Source: Microcaldota archaeon (GTDB taxonomy: Archaea; Micrarchaeota; Micrarchaeia; Norongarragalinales; Norongarragalinaceae). From it: DNA of 6,609 nucleotides. The stretch spans positions 1-6,609 of the forward strand of contig JACROM010000061.1 in the NCBI GenBank assembly GCA_016214445.1. The letters are read 5' to 3'. Both the position numbers and the translations under genes were made by a program. Shown here piece by piece: positions 1 through 4,978 of the stretch (positions are counted from its first letter, which is position 1; every line of letters starts with the position of its first letter). The notes beneath the pieces were generated by a model. That model ran no database searches. It was not told the origin of the DNA and was given only the letters and a program-made list of their open reading frames with translations.

Positions 1-164
1 AGCGTTCTCTTAGAGGATTGTCGAACGCCGCTTGGACTATGCGTAAGGCGGTTGAAAAAATCCGTGATTCACTTCACGAGGTGAAACGAGTCTTACTGCA
101 ACGTCTTTATAGACGTAAACTCACAAATGCGATAGATTAGAACATTCATGGCAAGATTAGGAAA
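1..164 (+). other. Hairpin-rich upstream segment: possible 3' end of a structured RNA or tail of an upstream gene
   Basis: No complete gene is visible here. One + frame stays open from base 3 to a TAG at 138-140 (45 codons, reading near its end HEVKRVLLQRLYRRKL) and could be the C-terminus of an upstream protein, but 45 open codons are not decisive. The same DNA holds several potential stems: 4-9 with 13-18 (two G-U pairs), 26-29 CGCC with 47-50 GGCG, 66-70/73-77 with 81-85/88-92 (two 5-bp helices around a symmetric 2-nt internal loop and a GAG loop), and the perfect 6-bp hairpin 101-106/111-116. Successive helices suit a structured RNA. I cannot match it to tRNA, rRNA, SRP or RNase P RNA. 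The two readings are not exclusive, since a gene tail can overlap an RNA. Confidence 0.3.
106..112 (+). promoter_or_regulatory. Possible TATA box for the downstream operon
   Basis: TTTATAG at 106-112 resembles an archaeal TATA element and would place transcription start near 134-138, about 36-40 nt before the ATG at 174. It also forms the loop and inner stem of the 101-116 palindrome, so it may instead be part of an RNA hairpin. It lacks the AACCATT flank of the two better promoters at 4932 and 5337. Confidence 0.2.
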
Positions 165-173
165 GTGAACGGC

Positions 174-905
174 ATGGACGCACTGACCCTCGAAAAAAGG
201 TGGGCCGACAAGTATCTCCACCGGAGGCTGGAATACGCGGAGAGGGCGAATGCGGAATGGATTAAGTTAGTCAGGGAAGCCGAGTTTAGAGGCACACCGG
301 CTTTCTCACTTGTCAGCAGCCCCTCGGATTATGCTACGCTTATAGCAGCGACGTTGAACCACTTGGATCCGGAGCCATCCGAAAAAATCTCGGAGCGCAG
401 CCCGGACTTTGAGAAGAATTATGAAGCCAGGTGCCGAAGGGTATTCACAGGCATGAAAATAATCGTGCCGGGTTCCTGTTTCGGCGGGCTGGTCGACTTC
501 TTCAACTCGCATGGAGCCGAGGCAAAAGGCATCGAAAGAAACCCCGTTGCCGCAATGGTATCAAACCGGCTTGGCGCGCCAGCCATTCAACAACCCATCG
601 AGGACGTTAACCCGGACAAGGTAGTGAAGGCAAACTTGATAGTGTCTCACGAGTTTACGGACCCAGACTACTGGAACCACCAATTCTGGGACAACAAGCA
701 AGGCCTCGACCCGTTCATGCAGAAGGTGGCGGATAAGCTGTTCGAGCTGCTGGAAAAGGGCGGCTCAACCATCCGCGCCGTCCTCCAAGTAGGCAACCAA
801 GGCTCCACATTGACGGAAGAGCACCTCAAGAAGGCAGGCTTCCGGGTAATAAAACACTGTATCGAATTGGGAACGCACATTTCAATAGCTAGAAAACCAA
901 AGTGA
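174..905 (+). CDS. Class I SAM-dependent methyltransferase-like protein, substrate unknown
   Basis: The product is a 243-aa soluble protein with no signal peptide or membrane segment. Residues about 1-92 are a mostly helical, charged N-terminal region. From residue 94 a Rossmann-like pattern appears: β1 and a loop MKIIVPGSCFGG (94-105, similar to methyltransferase motif I), a second strand ending in acidic E121 (GIERNP, the usual ribose-contacting position), then KANLIVSHEFTDPDYW (152-167, motif IV-like), and a final β-hairpin FRVIKHCIELGTHISIARK typical of the fold's C-terminus. The motif I loop is PGSCFG rather than the classic GxGxG, so cofactor binding is uncertain. I chose ATG 174 because GTGA at 165-168 is then a ribosome-binding site 5 nt away, as at other starts in this operon; GTG 165 would add three residues. 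It is the first clear gene of the gat operon, and the next ORF begins 6 nt after its stop. The role is not known; a tRNA target would be only a guess from the neighbours. Confidence 0.6.
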   Translation: MDALTLEKRWADKYLHRRLEYAERANAEWIKLVREAEFRGTPAFSLVSSPSDYATLIAATLNHLDPEPSEKISERSPDFEKNYEARCRRVFTGMKIIVPGSCFGGLVDFFNSHGAEAKGIERNPVAAMVSNRLGAPAIQQPIEDVNPDKVVKANLIVSHEFTDPDYWNHQFWDNKQGLDPFMQKVADKLFELLEKGGSTIRAVLQVGNQGSTLTEEHLKKAGFRVIKHCIELGTHISIARKPK

Positions 906-911
906 ATCAAA

Positions 912-1037
912 ATGGACTGGCTGCATAAAACAAGGGAACTCGCGAAAGCTCAGCGCGTCCAGTTGAGCGAAGCCGAGGCGAGGAAGTTCGCGCCCCAGCT
1001 CGAGGAAATCGGGCGTATTATTAAACAGTTAAAGTGA
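912..1037 (+). CDS. 41-aa GatC N-terminal-half paralogue (mini-GatC)
   Basis: A short ORF with ATG 912, preceded by GTGA at 902-905 (6-nt spacing), ending AAG-TGA. Its residues 14-33, QRVQLSEAEARKFAPQLEEI, align without gaps to GatC residues 12-31 from the gene at 1753, with 17 of 20 identical. Over those 20 codons, ten differ only synonymously, three change the amino acid and seven are identical, so the copy is old but its protein sequence was conserved. It covers the two predicted N-terminal helices of GatC and stops where GatC continues with its ELDRVD segment; the middle and C-terminal tail are absent. It could bind GatA as a partial GatC, be a regulatory microprotein, or be a truncated remnant not yet decayed. 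The stop overlaps a GTG by GTGA (1034-1037), so it may be coupled to the next gene. Confidence 0.6.
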   Translation: MDWLHKTRELAKAQRVQLSEAEARKFAPQLEEIGRIIKQLK

Positions 1038-1054
1038 AGTTTAAGCGGTGTAAA

Positions 1055-1732
1055 ATGAAGGAAGTCCTGAAAGAATATTACAAAGACTCCGGCCTGCTGC
1101 ACGGCGAAACCAGCGAATTCAAAATCGGCGGCAAAACAATTGAACACGTTTTCGTGCGGAGAATCAAGGAGTTTCTTGCAAGCGAAAAGACGCTCCACAC
1201 GATATTAATCATGACGCCGTTCGGCAAAACGGAAATCAGAGATGTCGAAACGCTCAAAAAAGTGCTGCAAGCCATGAGGAGGCCGGTGCCTGACCAGATA
1301 TTAGAAGGCACGGGGGCCGAGAGAACGAATACGCGGGTCATGTCCGATGAAGTCGAGCTGAAAGAGAACCCGGCAGGAACAGCTTTAGCCACGCTCAAGG
1401 CCGCGGGAATAAGCATCGACGCCCGCCCCCGCGCGCTAAGGATTTACAACGCGTACAAGAAACGGCTGTATGAAGGAGACATAAAGAAAAGCATGGATGA
1501 GGACGCACAACTGATGCGCCTAGCCAACAAAAAACTTGGAGAAAAAGGGCAAAAACTAAGGCTCGAAAGCGTTGAAGGCTACTGTCAAACGGCTATAGCA
1601 CTTGCGCTGCAAAGGGTGACGGAATTCGAGCAACCATCGTACAAAACATTAAACCCGGCAAAAAAATACGAACTTGTCGCAGAACCGCACCCCGACTTGG
1701 GATACCTTCGCATATGCTTAGTTGAAAAGTGA
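1055..1732 (+). CDS. Conserved-looking hypothetical protein inside the gat operon
   Basis: The product is 225 aa, soluble and Lys/Glu-rich, with no signal peptide or clear membrane helix. I do not recognise the family. Residues 1-75 look like mixed α/β (KIGGKTIEHVFVRRIKEFL, then a hydrophobic strand TILIMTPFG), 76-110 are a Pro/Gly/Thr-rich linker, 111-190 are mainly helical (ALATLKAAGISI, a basic helix RIYNAYKKRLYEGDIKK, and SVEGYCQTAIALALQRV), and the end PHPDLGYLRICLVEK looks like a closing strand. No catalytic signature is evident. I prefer ATG 1055, with GGTG at 1047-1050 as ribosome-binding site; GTG 1034, overlapping the previous stop, would add seven residues. It lies between the mini-GatC and full gatC, and its stop overlaps an upstream alternative GTG start of gatC. 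Membership in the operon suggests co-expression with GatCAB, not a specific function. Confidence 0.75.
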   Translation: MKEVLKEYYKDSGLLHGETSEFKIGGKTIEHVFVRRIKEFLASEKTLHTILIMTPFGKTEIRDVETLKKVLQAMRRPVPDQILEGTGAERTNTRVMSDEVELKENPAGTALATLKAAGISIDARPRALRIYNAYKKRLYEGDIKKSMDEDAQLMRLANKKLGEKGQKLRLESVEGYCQTAIALALQRVTEFEQPSYKTLNPAKKYELVAEPHPDLGYLRICLVEK

Positions 1733-1752
1733 TTGAATTGAAAGAAACCGGC

Positions 1753-2022
1753 ATGAAAAAAGAACTCGAAAGGATCGCCGCCCAGCAGCGTCTGCAGCTG
1801 AGCGAAGAGGAAGCGGGAAAATTCGCTCCGCAATTGGAAGAAATAACCAAGGCGTTCAGCGAGCTGGACAGGGTAGACACTTCCAACACCAAACCTTCTT
1901 TCCACCCGATTGAAATCGAAACAATATTCCGGGAGGACGAAGCCCAAACCCCTTCGAAACCAACTGAAAACCACCAACGCAAGGAAAAAGGATACCTGAA
2001 AGGGCCACGAATCCTGAAGTGA
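1753..2022 (+). CDS. gatC: Aspartyl/glutamyl-tRNA amidotransferase subunit C (GatC)
   Basis: GatC is the small scaffold subunit of the GatCAB amidotransferase; in known structures it wraps around GatA and stabilises its contact with GatB. The 89-aa product has the family pattern in order: N-terminal helices with QQRLQLSEEEAGKFAPQLEEI (11-31), FSELDRVDTSNTKPSFHP (35-52), IFREDEA (58-64), a variable Lys/Gln-rich stretch, and the conserved tail GYLKGPRILK (80-89). Length is normal for the family. Start choice is open: ATG 1753 gives 89 aa, TTG 1738 gives 94 and sits 4 nt after GTGAT (1729-1733), and GTG 1729 gives 97 and overlaps the preceding stop. The gene ends AAG-TGA, with the TGA inside a GTGA element that serves the next ORF. 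Partial copies of its N-half (912-1037) and C-tail (2028-2099) flank it. Confidence 0.93.
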   Translation: MKKELERIAAQQRLQLSEEEAGKFAPQLEEITKAFSELDRVDTSNTKPSFHPIEIETIFREDEAQTPSKPTENHQRKEKGYLKGPRILK

Positions 2023-2110
2023 AACAAATGGAAACACAACTAACCACAGGGAAGAGGGCGAGGCGAGTCGGAGCGAAGGGACCGCGGATTCTGAAGTGAA
2101 ACAAAATGGA
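2014..2110 (+). repeat. Duplicated stop/SD/start junction of gatC and the 23-aa ORF
   Basis: CTGAAGTGAAACAAATGGA (2014-2032) recurs at 2091-2110 as CTGAAGTGAAACAAAATGGA, 77 bases downstream, differing by one A. Upstream of the exact part the similarity continues for five codons (KGPRI), with only third-base differences. The unit thus spans the end of one gene, the ribosome-binding site and the start of the next. Confidence 0.85.
2028..2099 (+). CDS. 23-aa basic peptide duplicating the GatC C-terminal tail
   Basis: A very short ORF with ATG 2028, 5 nt after GTGA (2019-2022), ending AAG-TGA at 2099. Its last seven residues, KGPRILK, equal the last seven of GatC, and five of those seven codons differ from gatC only at the third base (aag/aaa, gga/ggg, ccg/cca, cgg/cga, att/atc). 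The first 16 residues are unlike GatC and rich in Arg/Lys; the whole peptide has seven basic residues and one acidic. It sits exactly between gatC and gatA and its stop embeds the gatA ribosome-binding site. It could be a translated microprotein, a translational-coupling cassette, or a relic of a gatC duplication. Synonymous-only divergence favours selection on the peptide, but seven codons are few. Confidence 0.45.
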   Translation: METQLTTGKRARRVGAKGPRILK

Positions 2111-3368
2111 CGCGCTGAAAAAAATCATTGAAGCGGATGAGAAATTCAACTGCTGCACATATGTTCCGAAAGAAATCGAAGGCAGCGGGAAAAAACTCGT
2201 CTCCGCCAAGGACAACTTGTGCGTCAAAGGAATGCCGGCCCAGGCAGGCTCAAAGATTTTGGAAGGATACGTTCCGCCTTTTGATGCCACGGTTGTTGAA
2301 AGGGCCAAGAAAGCCGGCTACGCTGTTTGCGCCAAGACGGTGATGGATGAGTTCGGTTTCGGCACATTCAACGTGAACACATACAAAGTGCCCAAAAACC
2401 CGCACGACCCGACCCGGGCAACTGGCGGCTCCTCTGGAGGAAGCGCTTGCCTTGTAGCGGCAACAGGCATACCTTCTATTGCGGAGTCAACAGGCGGCAG
2501 CATAACCGCTCCTTCTGCTTTTTGCGGGGTTGTCGGCGTCACACCAACTTACGGCCTAGTAAGCAGGTACGGCTTGATAGATTACGCGAACAGCCTCGAC
2601 AAAATCGGAACAATGGCAACAACGGTAACCGAGGCATTCAGCCTGCTCGACACAATAAAGGGAACGGACAAAAAAGACTCGACAAGCACGCAGCCGGCAC
2701 AAGAGAAAAAATTGAAGAACAAAATCGCGCTGCCGAAGGAAATTTGGGAAAGAACTGACGAGAGGACAAGGAAGCAGTGCTGGAAAGCAATTGACGCGAT
2801 GGGAGTTGAAGCGGAAGAAGTCTCACTTAAGCACGTTGATTCCGCGCTTTACTCGTACTACATCATCGCCATGGCGGAAGCGTCAACGAACCTCGCCAAA
2901 TACTGCGGTTTGCGTTACGGCCTGCAGAATGAATACGGCCCGGAGGAAACCTACACCGAATACTTCACCAAGACAAGAAACGCTTTTGGCGAGGAGGCTA
3001 AGCGCCGCCTTCTTTTGGGTTCTTTCGCGCGCACATCCGGCTACAGGGGAAAGTATTACGAGAAGGCGTGCAAGGTGCGCACTCTGGTCATCGGGGAACT
3101 GAAAAACCACCTGAAGGAATACGATGGTTTCCTGACGCCGTCGATGCCGGCAATCGCGCCAAAGTTTTCAGAAATCGCGAAACTTTCACCGCTTCAGCAT
3201 TACCGGATGGATGTCTGCACCGTTCCCTTCAATTTGGCTGGGTTGCCGCACGCTTCGGTGCCTTTCGGGAAAGTGGATGGAATGCCTGTCGGCGTCCAAA
3301 TCATAGGCGACCACTTCCAGGAAAAGACAGTCGAGAAATACGCGAAAATCATAGAGGAGAGAAAATGA
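2106..3368 (+). CDS. gatA: Aspartyl/glutamyl-tRNA amidotransferase subunit A (GatA), amidase family
   Basis: GatA hydrolyses glutamine and channels ammonia to GatB, which amidates mischarged Glu-tRNA(Gln) and/or Asp-tRNA(Asn). The 420-aa product carries the amidase-signature Ser-cisSer-Lys triad: K35 in VSAKDNLCVKG, S109 in TGGSSGGSA and S132 in ESTGGSITAPSAFCGVVG. Further family blocks are PTYGLVSRYGLIDYANSLDKIG (147-168), AEASTNLAKYCGLRYG (257-272), EEAKRRLLLG (296-305) with the expected glutamine-binding Arg, and RMDVCTVPFNLAGLPHASVP (367-386), where D369 matches the substrate-binding Asp. It is shorter than bacterial GatA (about 485 aa), with roughly 45 residues missing before the catalytic Lys. 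Around the nucleophile it reads ESTGGSIT where the common form is SDTGGSIR. ATG 2106 follows GTGA (2096-2099) by 6 nt. The stop overlaps an ATG (ATGA at 3365-3368) that opens the short ORF before gatB. Confidence 0.96.
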   Translation: MDALKKIIEADEKFNCCTYVPKEIEGSGKKLVSAKDNLCVKGMPAQAGSKILEGYVPPFDATVVERAKKAGYAVCAKTVMDEFGFGTFNVNTYKVPKNPHDPTRATGGSSGGSACLVAATGIPSIAESTGGSITAPSAFCGVVGVTPTYGLVSRYGLIDYANSLDKIGTMATTVTEAFSLLDTIKGTDKKDSTSTQPAQEKKLKNKIALPKEIWERTDERTRKQCWKAIDAMGVEAEEVSLKHVDSALYSYYIIAMAEASTNLAKYCGLRYGLQNEYGPEETYTEYFTKTRNAFGEEAKRRLLLGSFARTSGYRGKYYEKACKVRTLVIGELKNHLKEYDGFLTPSMPAIAPKFSEIAKLSPLQHYRMDVCTVPFNLAGLPHASVPFGKVDGMPVGVQIIGDHFQEKTVEKYAKIIEERK

Positions 3369-3475
3369 GGGAAAGCGAAGGCGGAAAGAAAATGAAAATC
3401 GGCCTTGAAACTCACGAAGCTTTTTGGCTGCGGCCAAAAACCTTGGAAAAGAAAGGAGGCTTGCGAATCAAATGA
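3365..3475 (+). CDS. 36-aa ORF between gatA and gatB carrying a copy of the GatB N-terminus
   Basis: This ORF starts in the gatA stop (ATGA, 3365-3368) and ends in the gatB start (ATGA, 3472-3475), so gatA, this ORF and gatB are linked by two 4-nt overlaps. Residues 10-17 are MKIGLETH, the same as the first eight residues of GatB, encoded by an exact 27-bp direct repeat (3390-3416 and 3470-3496). After that it departs from GatB (EAFWLRPKTLEKKGGLRIK), running through a hairpin at 3417-3444. An internal ATG at 3392 would give 27 aa. It may be a non-functional by-product of a recent 80-bp duplication, or a coupling/leader ORF that delivers ribosomes to gatB. Identity at the DNA level says nothing about selection here. 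Confidence 0.35.
   Translation: MRESEGGKKMKIGLETHEAFWLRPKTLEKKGGLRIK
3417..3444 (+). promoter_or_regulatory. Strong hairpin between the two gatB-start copies
   Basis: TTTTTGGC (3421-3428) pairs perfectly with GCCAAAAA (3433-3440) around a TGCG loop. After one C·C mismatch, three more pairs (3417-3419 with 3442-3444) extend it. An alternative stem, CCTT 3441-3444 with AAGG 3453-3456, would cover part of the gatB ribosome-binding site, so the two folds compete. A role in setting gatB translation is inference only. Confidence 0.4.
3455..3459 (+). promoter_or_regulatory. Ribosome-binding site of gatB
   Basis: GGAGG is the strongest SD match in the operon, 12 nt before ATG 3472, which is somewhat long. 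It supports ATG 3472 over the in-frame TTG at 3424, which would add 16 residues that are not part of the GatB family. It lies only in the duplicated spacer; the upstream ATG copy at 3392 instead has a weaker GGAAAG. Confidence 0.5.
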
Positions 3476-4842
3476 AAATCGGCCTTGAAACTCACGTTAC
3501 TCTGGACACGAAAACAAAACTGTTCTGCTCCTGCCCCACTTCCAAGGCGCAGCCGAACGGGAACACCTGTCCTACTTGCTTGGGCCTGCCCGGAGCGAAG
3601 CCGACAGTGAACAAAAAAGCCATAGAGCAGGCAGTCAAGGCGGCGGTGGCGTTGAACTTTTCAATACGCAAGGAGAGCAGGTTTGCGAGGAAGACGTACT
3701 ATTACCCGGACCTGTCCAAGAACTTCCAGATCACCCAGTACGACGAGCCGATTGCGGAAAAAGGTTTCCTTGAAATCAACAGCAAAAAAATCATGCTTAC
3801 GCGGCTCCATTTGGAGGAGGACCCGGCGCAGATACTTTACCCATACGGCAACATCTCTTCCTCTTCCTACGTCTGGCTCGACTACAACCGGTCCGGCATG
3901 CCGCTCATAGAAATAGTGACCGATCCGTGCATCGAAAGCCCGGCAGAGGCGAAAGAATACTTGGAAGAATTGTTCCGTTTGCTTTCCTATCTGGGAATAA
4001 TTGACGCTTCAGCGGAGAGGGTGATGAAAACCGATGCCAACATTTCAATCGAGAACGGAGAAAGGGTCGAGATAAAGAACATCACCTCGTTTGCGGCAGT
4101 GGAAAAGGCGTTGCAGGCGGAGTATTTCCGCCAGCGCAAACTGCTGCAGGAAGGAAAAAAAGTGGAATTGCAGACGCGGCAGTACTCCGAGGAAACGGAC
4201 ACCACGATTTTGATGCGTTCGAAGGAAGAGGAGGAGGACTACGGCTACATAGTAGAGCCCGACCTTCCGCCTTTGAAGCTGGCCGACGGATTCATTTCTG
4301 AAACCAAAAACAGCATGAGGGAACTTCCCAAGAACGCTATTGAAAGGATAGCGAGGGAAGTGCCAGCTAAATACGCGCATGTGCTCGTGTACCACGGCCT
4401 TGCCGACTACTACGTCAAATGCAGGACAAGCGACCGCGCCTACCTTGCCCGCTGGCTGTGCGAGGACTTCATGAAGTGCTTGAACTACTGCGGGAAAAAA
4501 CCCGAAGACATCGAGCCAAGAATAATCGACGAACTCGTCTCCTCGATCAAGGCGGGAAAAATCACCGAACGGGCAGCGAAGGAATACATCAAGGAAATTG
4601 TAGCTGAAGGGAAGACGTTGGGCGAAGTGCTGAAGGAAAAGGAAAACAAGGCCGAACCGTTTGAACCTGAAGAACTGGCGGAAAAAATAATCAGGGAAAA
4701 CGCGAAGGCAGTTGAAGACTTCAAGGAAAAGAAAGAAGAAGCCCTTGAATTTTTAGTGGGCGAGTACCTCAAAAAGGACGAAACGCTCCATCCGAACGAA
4801 GTGCGGAAGATGCTCAAGAGCAAAACTTGCAAAAAAAACTAG
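3472..4842 (+). CDS. gatB: Aspartyl/glutamyl-tRNA amidotransferase subunit B (GatB)
   Basis: GatB phosphorylates the side chain of tRNA-bound Glu or Asp with ATP and replaces the phosphate with ammonia from GatA. The 456-aa product starts MKIGLETHVTL with family E6 and H8, followed by a zinc-type site C19-x-C21 and C33-xx-C36. Next come KNFQITQYDEPI (83-94), RLHLEEDPAQ (111-120), the GatB signature LDYNRSGMPLIEIV (136-149), DANISI then RVEIKNITSFAAVEKAL (188-214), MRSKEEEEDYGYIVEPDLPPL (248-268) and MRELP (282-286). The rest is the helical middle and the YqeY-like tRNA-binding tail, with NAKAVEDFKEKKEEALEFLVG (410-430) and HPNEVRKMLKSK. Length is slightly short but complete. Its start region is duplicated upstream. 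It is the last gene of the operon; about 100 bases follow before the next promoter. Whether it serves Asn-tRNA, Gln-tRNA or both cannot be read here. Confidence 0.97.
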   Translation: MKIGLETHVTLDTKTKLFCSCPTSKAQPNGNTCPTCLGLPGAKPTVNKKAIEQAVKAAVALNFSIRKESRFARKTYYYPDLSKNFQITQYDEPIAEKGFLEINSKKIMLTRLHLEEDPAQILYPYGNISSSSYVWLDYNRSGMPLIEIVTDPCIESPAEAKEYLEELFRLLSYLGIIDASAERVMKTDANISIENGERVEIKNITSFAAVEKALQAEYFRQRKLLQEGKKVELQTRQYSEETDTTILMRSKEEEEDYGYIVEPDLPPLKLADGFISETKNSMRELPKNAIERIAREVPAKYAHVLVYHGLADYYVKCRTSDRAYLARWLCEDFMKCLNYCGKKPEDIEPRIIDELVSSIKAGKITERAAKEYIKEIVAEGKTLGEVLKEKENKAEPFEPEELAEKIIRENAKAVEDFKEKKEEALEFLVGEYLKKDETLHPNEVRKMLKSKTCKKN

Positions 4843-4931
4843 AGCAACGGCGCGAAAGAACCGGCAGACTCGGCTGTGAGTAAAAGCCAAAACACAGAAA
4901 ACGCATAAAACGCATGCCGAGACCATCGCCT
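4843..4931. other. Intergenic spacer after gatB with a 9-bp tandem repeat
   Basis: No ORF or RNA gene is supported. AAAACGCAT occurs twice head to tail (4898-4906, 4907-4915), 24 nt before the TATA-like box. CTCGGC (4869-4874) is complementary to GCCGAG (4916-4921) and encloses a weaker CTGTG/CACAG stem (4874-4878 with 4893-4897, sharing one base). No T-run follows these stems, so a classic terminator is not visible. Confidence 0.4.
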
Positions 4932-4946
4932 GAAACCATTTAAAAA
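4932..4946 (+). promoter_or_regulatory. Archaeal promoter (BRE + TATA) for the small membrane protein
   Basis: GAAACCATTTAAAAAC combines an A-rich BRE-like part with the TATA-like box TTTAAAAA (4939-4946). The usual 24-26 nt spacing puts transcription start near 4967-4969, just at the ribosome-binding site, giving a very short leader before GTG 4979. Nearly the same string occurs at 5337-5353, upstream of pyrG, which strengthens both calls. Confidence 0.55.
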
Positions 4947-4978
4947 CAACTCCATTCAGGAAGTTCTGGGGAGAAAAA

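Larger units (their letters stand above)
3390..3496 (+). repeat. 27-bp exact direct repeat (3390-3416 and 3470-3496), 80-bp period, spanning the gatB start
   Basis: Both copies contain ATGAAAATCGGCCTTGAAAC and continue identically to CTCACG; the match breaks at 3389/3469 on the left and 3417/3497 on the right. The downstream copy is the true gatB start, because only it continues into HVTLDTKTKLFC. The spacer holds a palindrome and a GGAGG. Perfect identity suggests a recent tandem duplication or insertion, or a read/assembly artefact. Confidence 0.9.

Noticed and set aside
912..2099. Interpretation as a single frameshifted gatC
   Set aside because: A complete gatC with all motifs lies between the two fragments, so the fragments are extra copies, not halves of the only gene.
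1585..2308. Three overlapping minus-strand open frames of about 150 codons opposite gatC and the start of gatA
   Set aside because: They overlap one another and the well-supported plus-strand genes, and are rich in Phe/Ser as expected for antisense of Lys/Glu-rich coding sequence.
3424..3471. Longer gatB starting at TTG 3424
   Set aside because: The extra 16 residues come from the duplicated spacer and hairpin, are not GatB-like, and ATG 3472 has the family N-terminus and GGAGG upstream.
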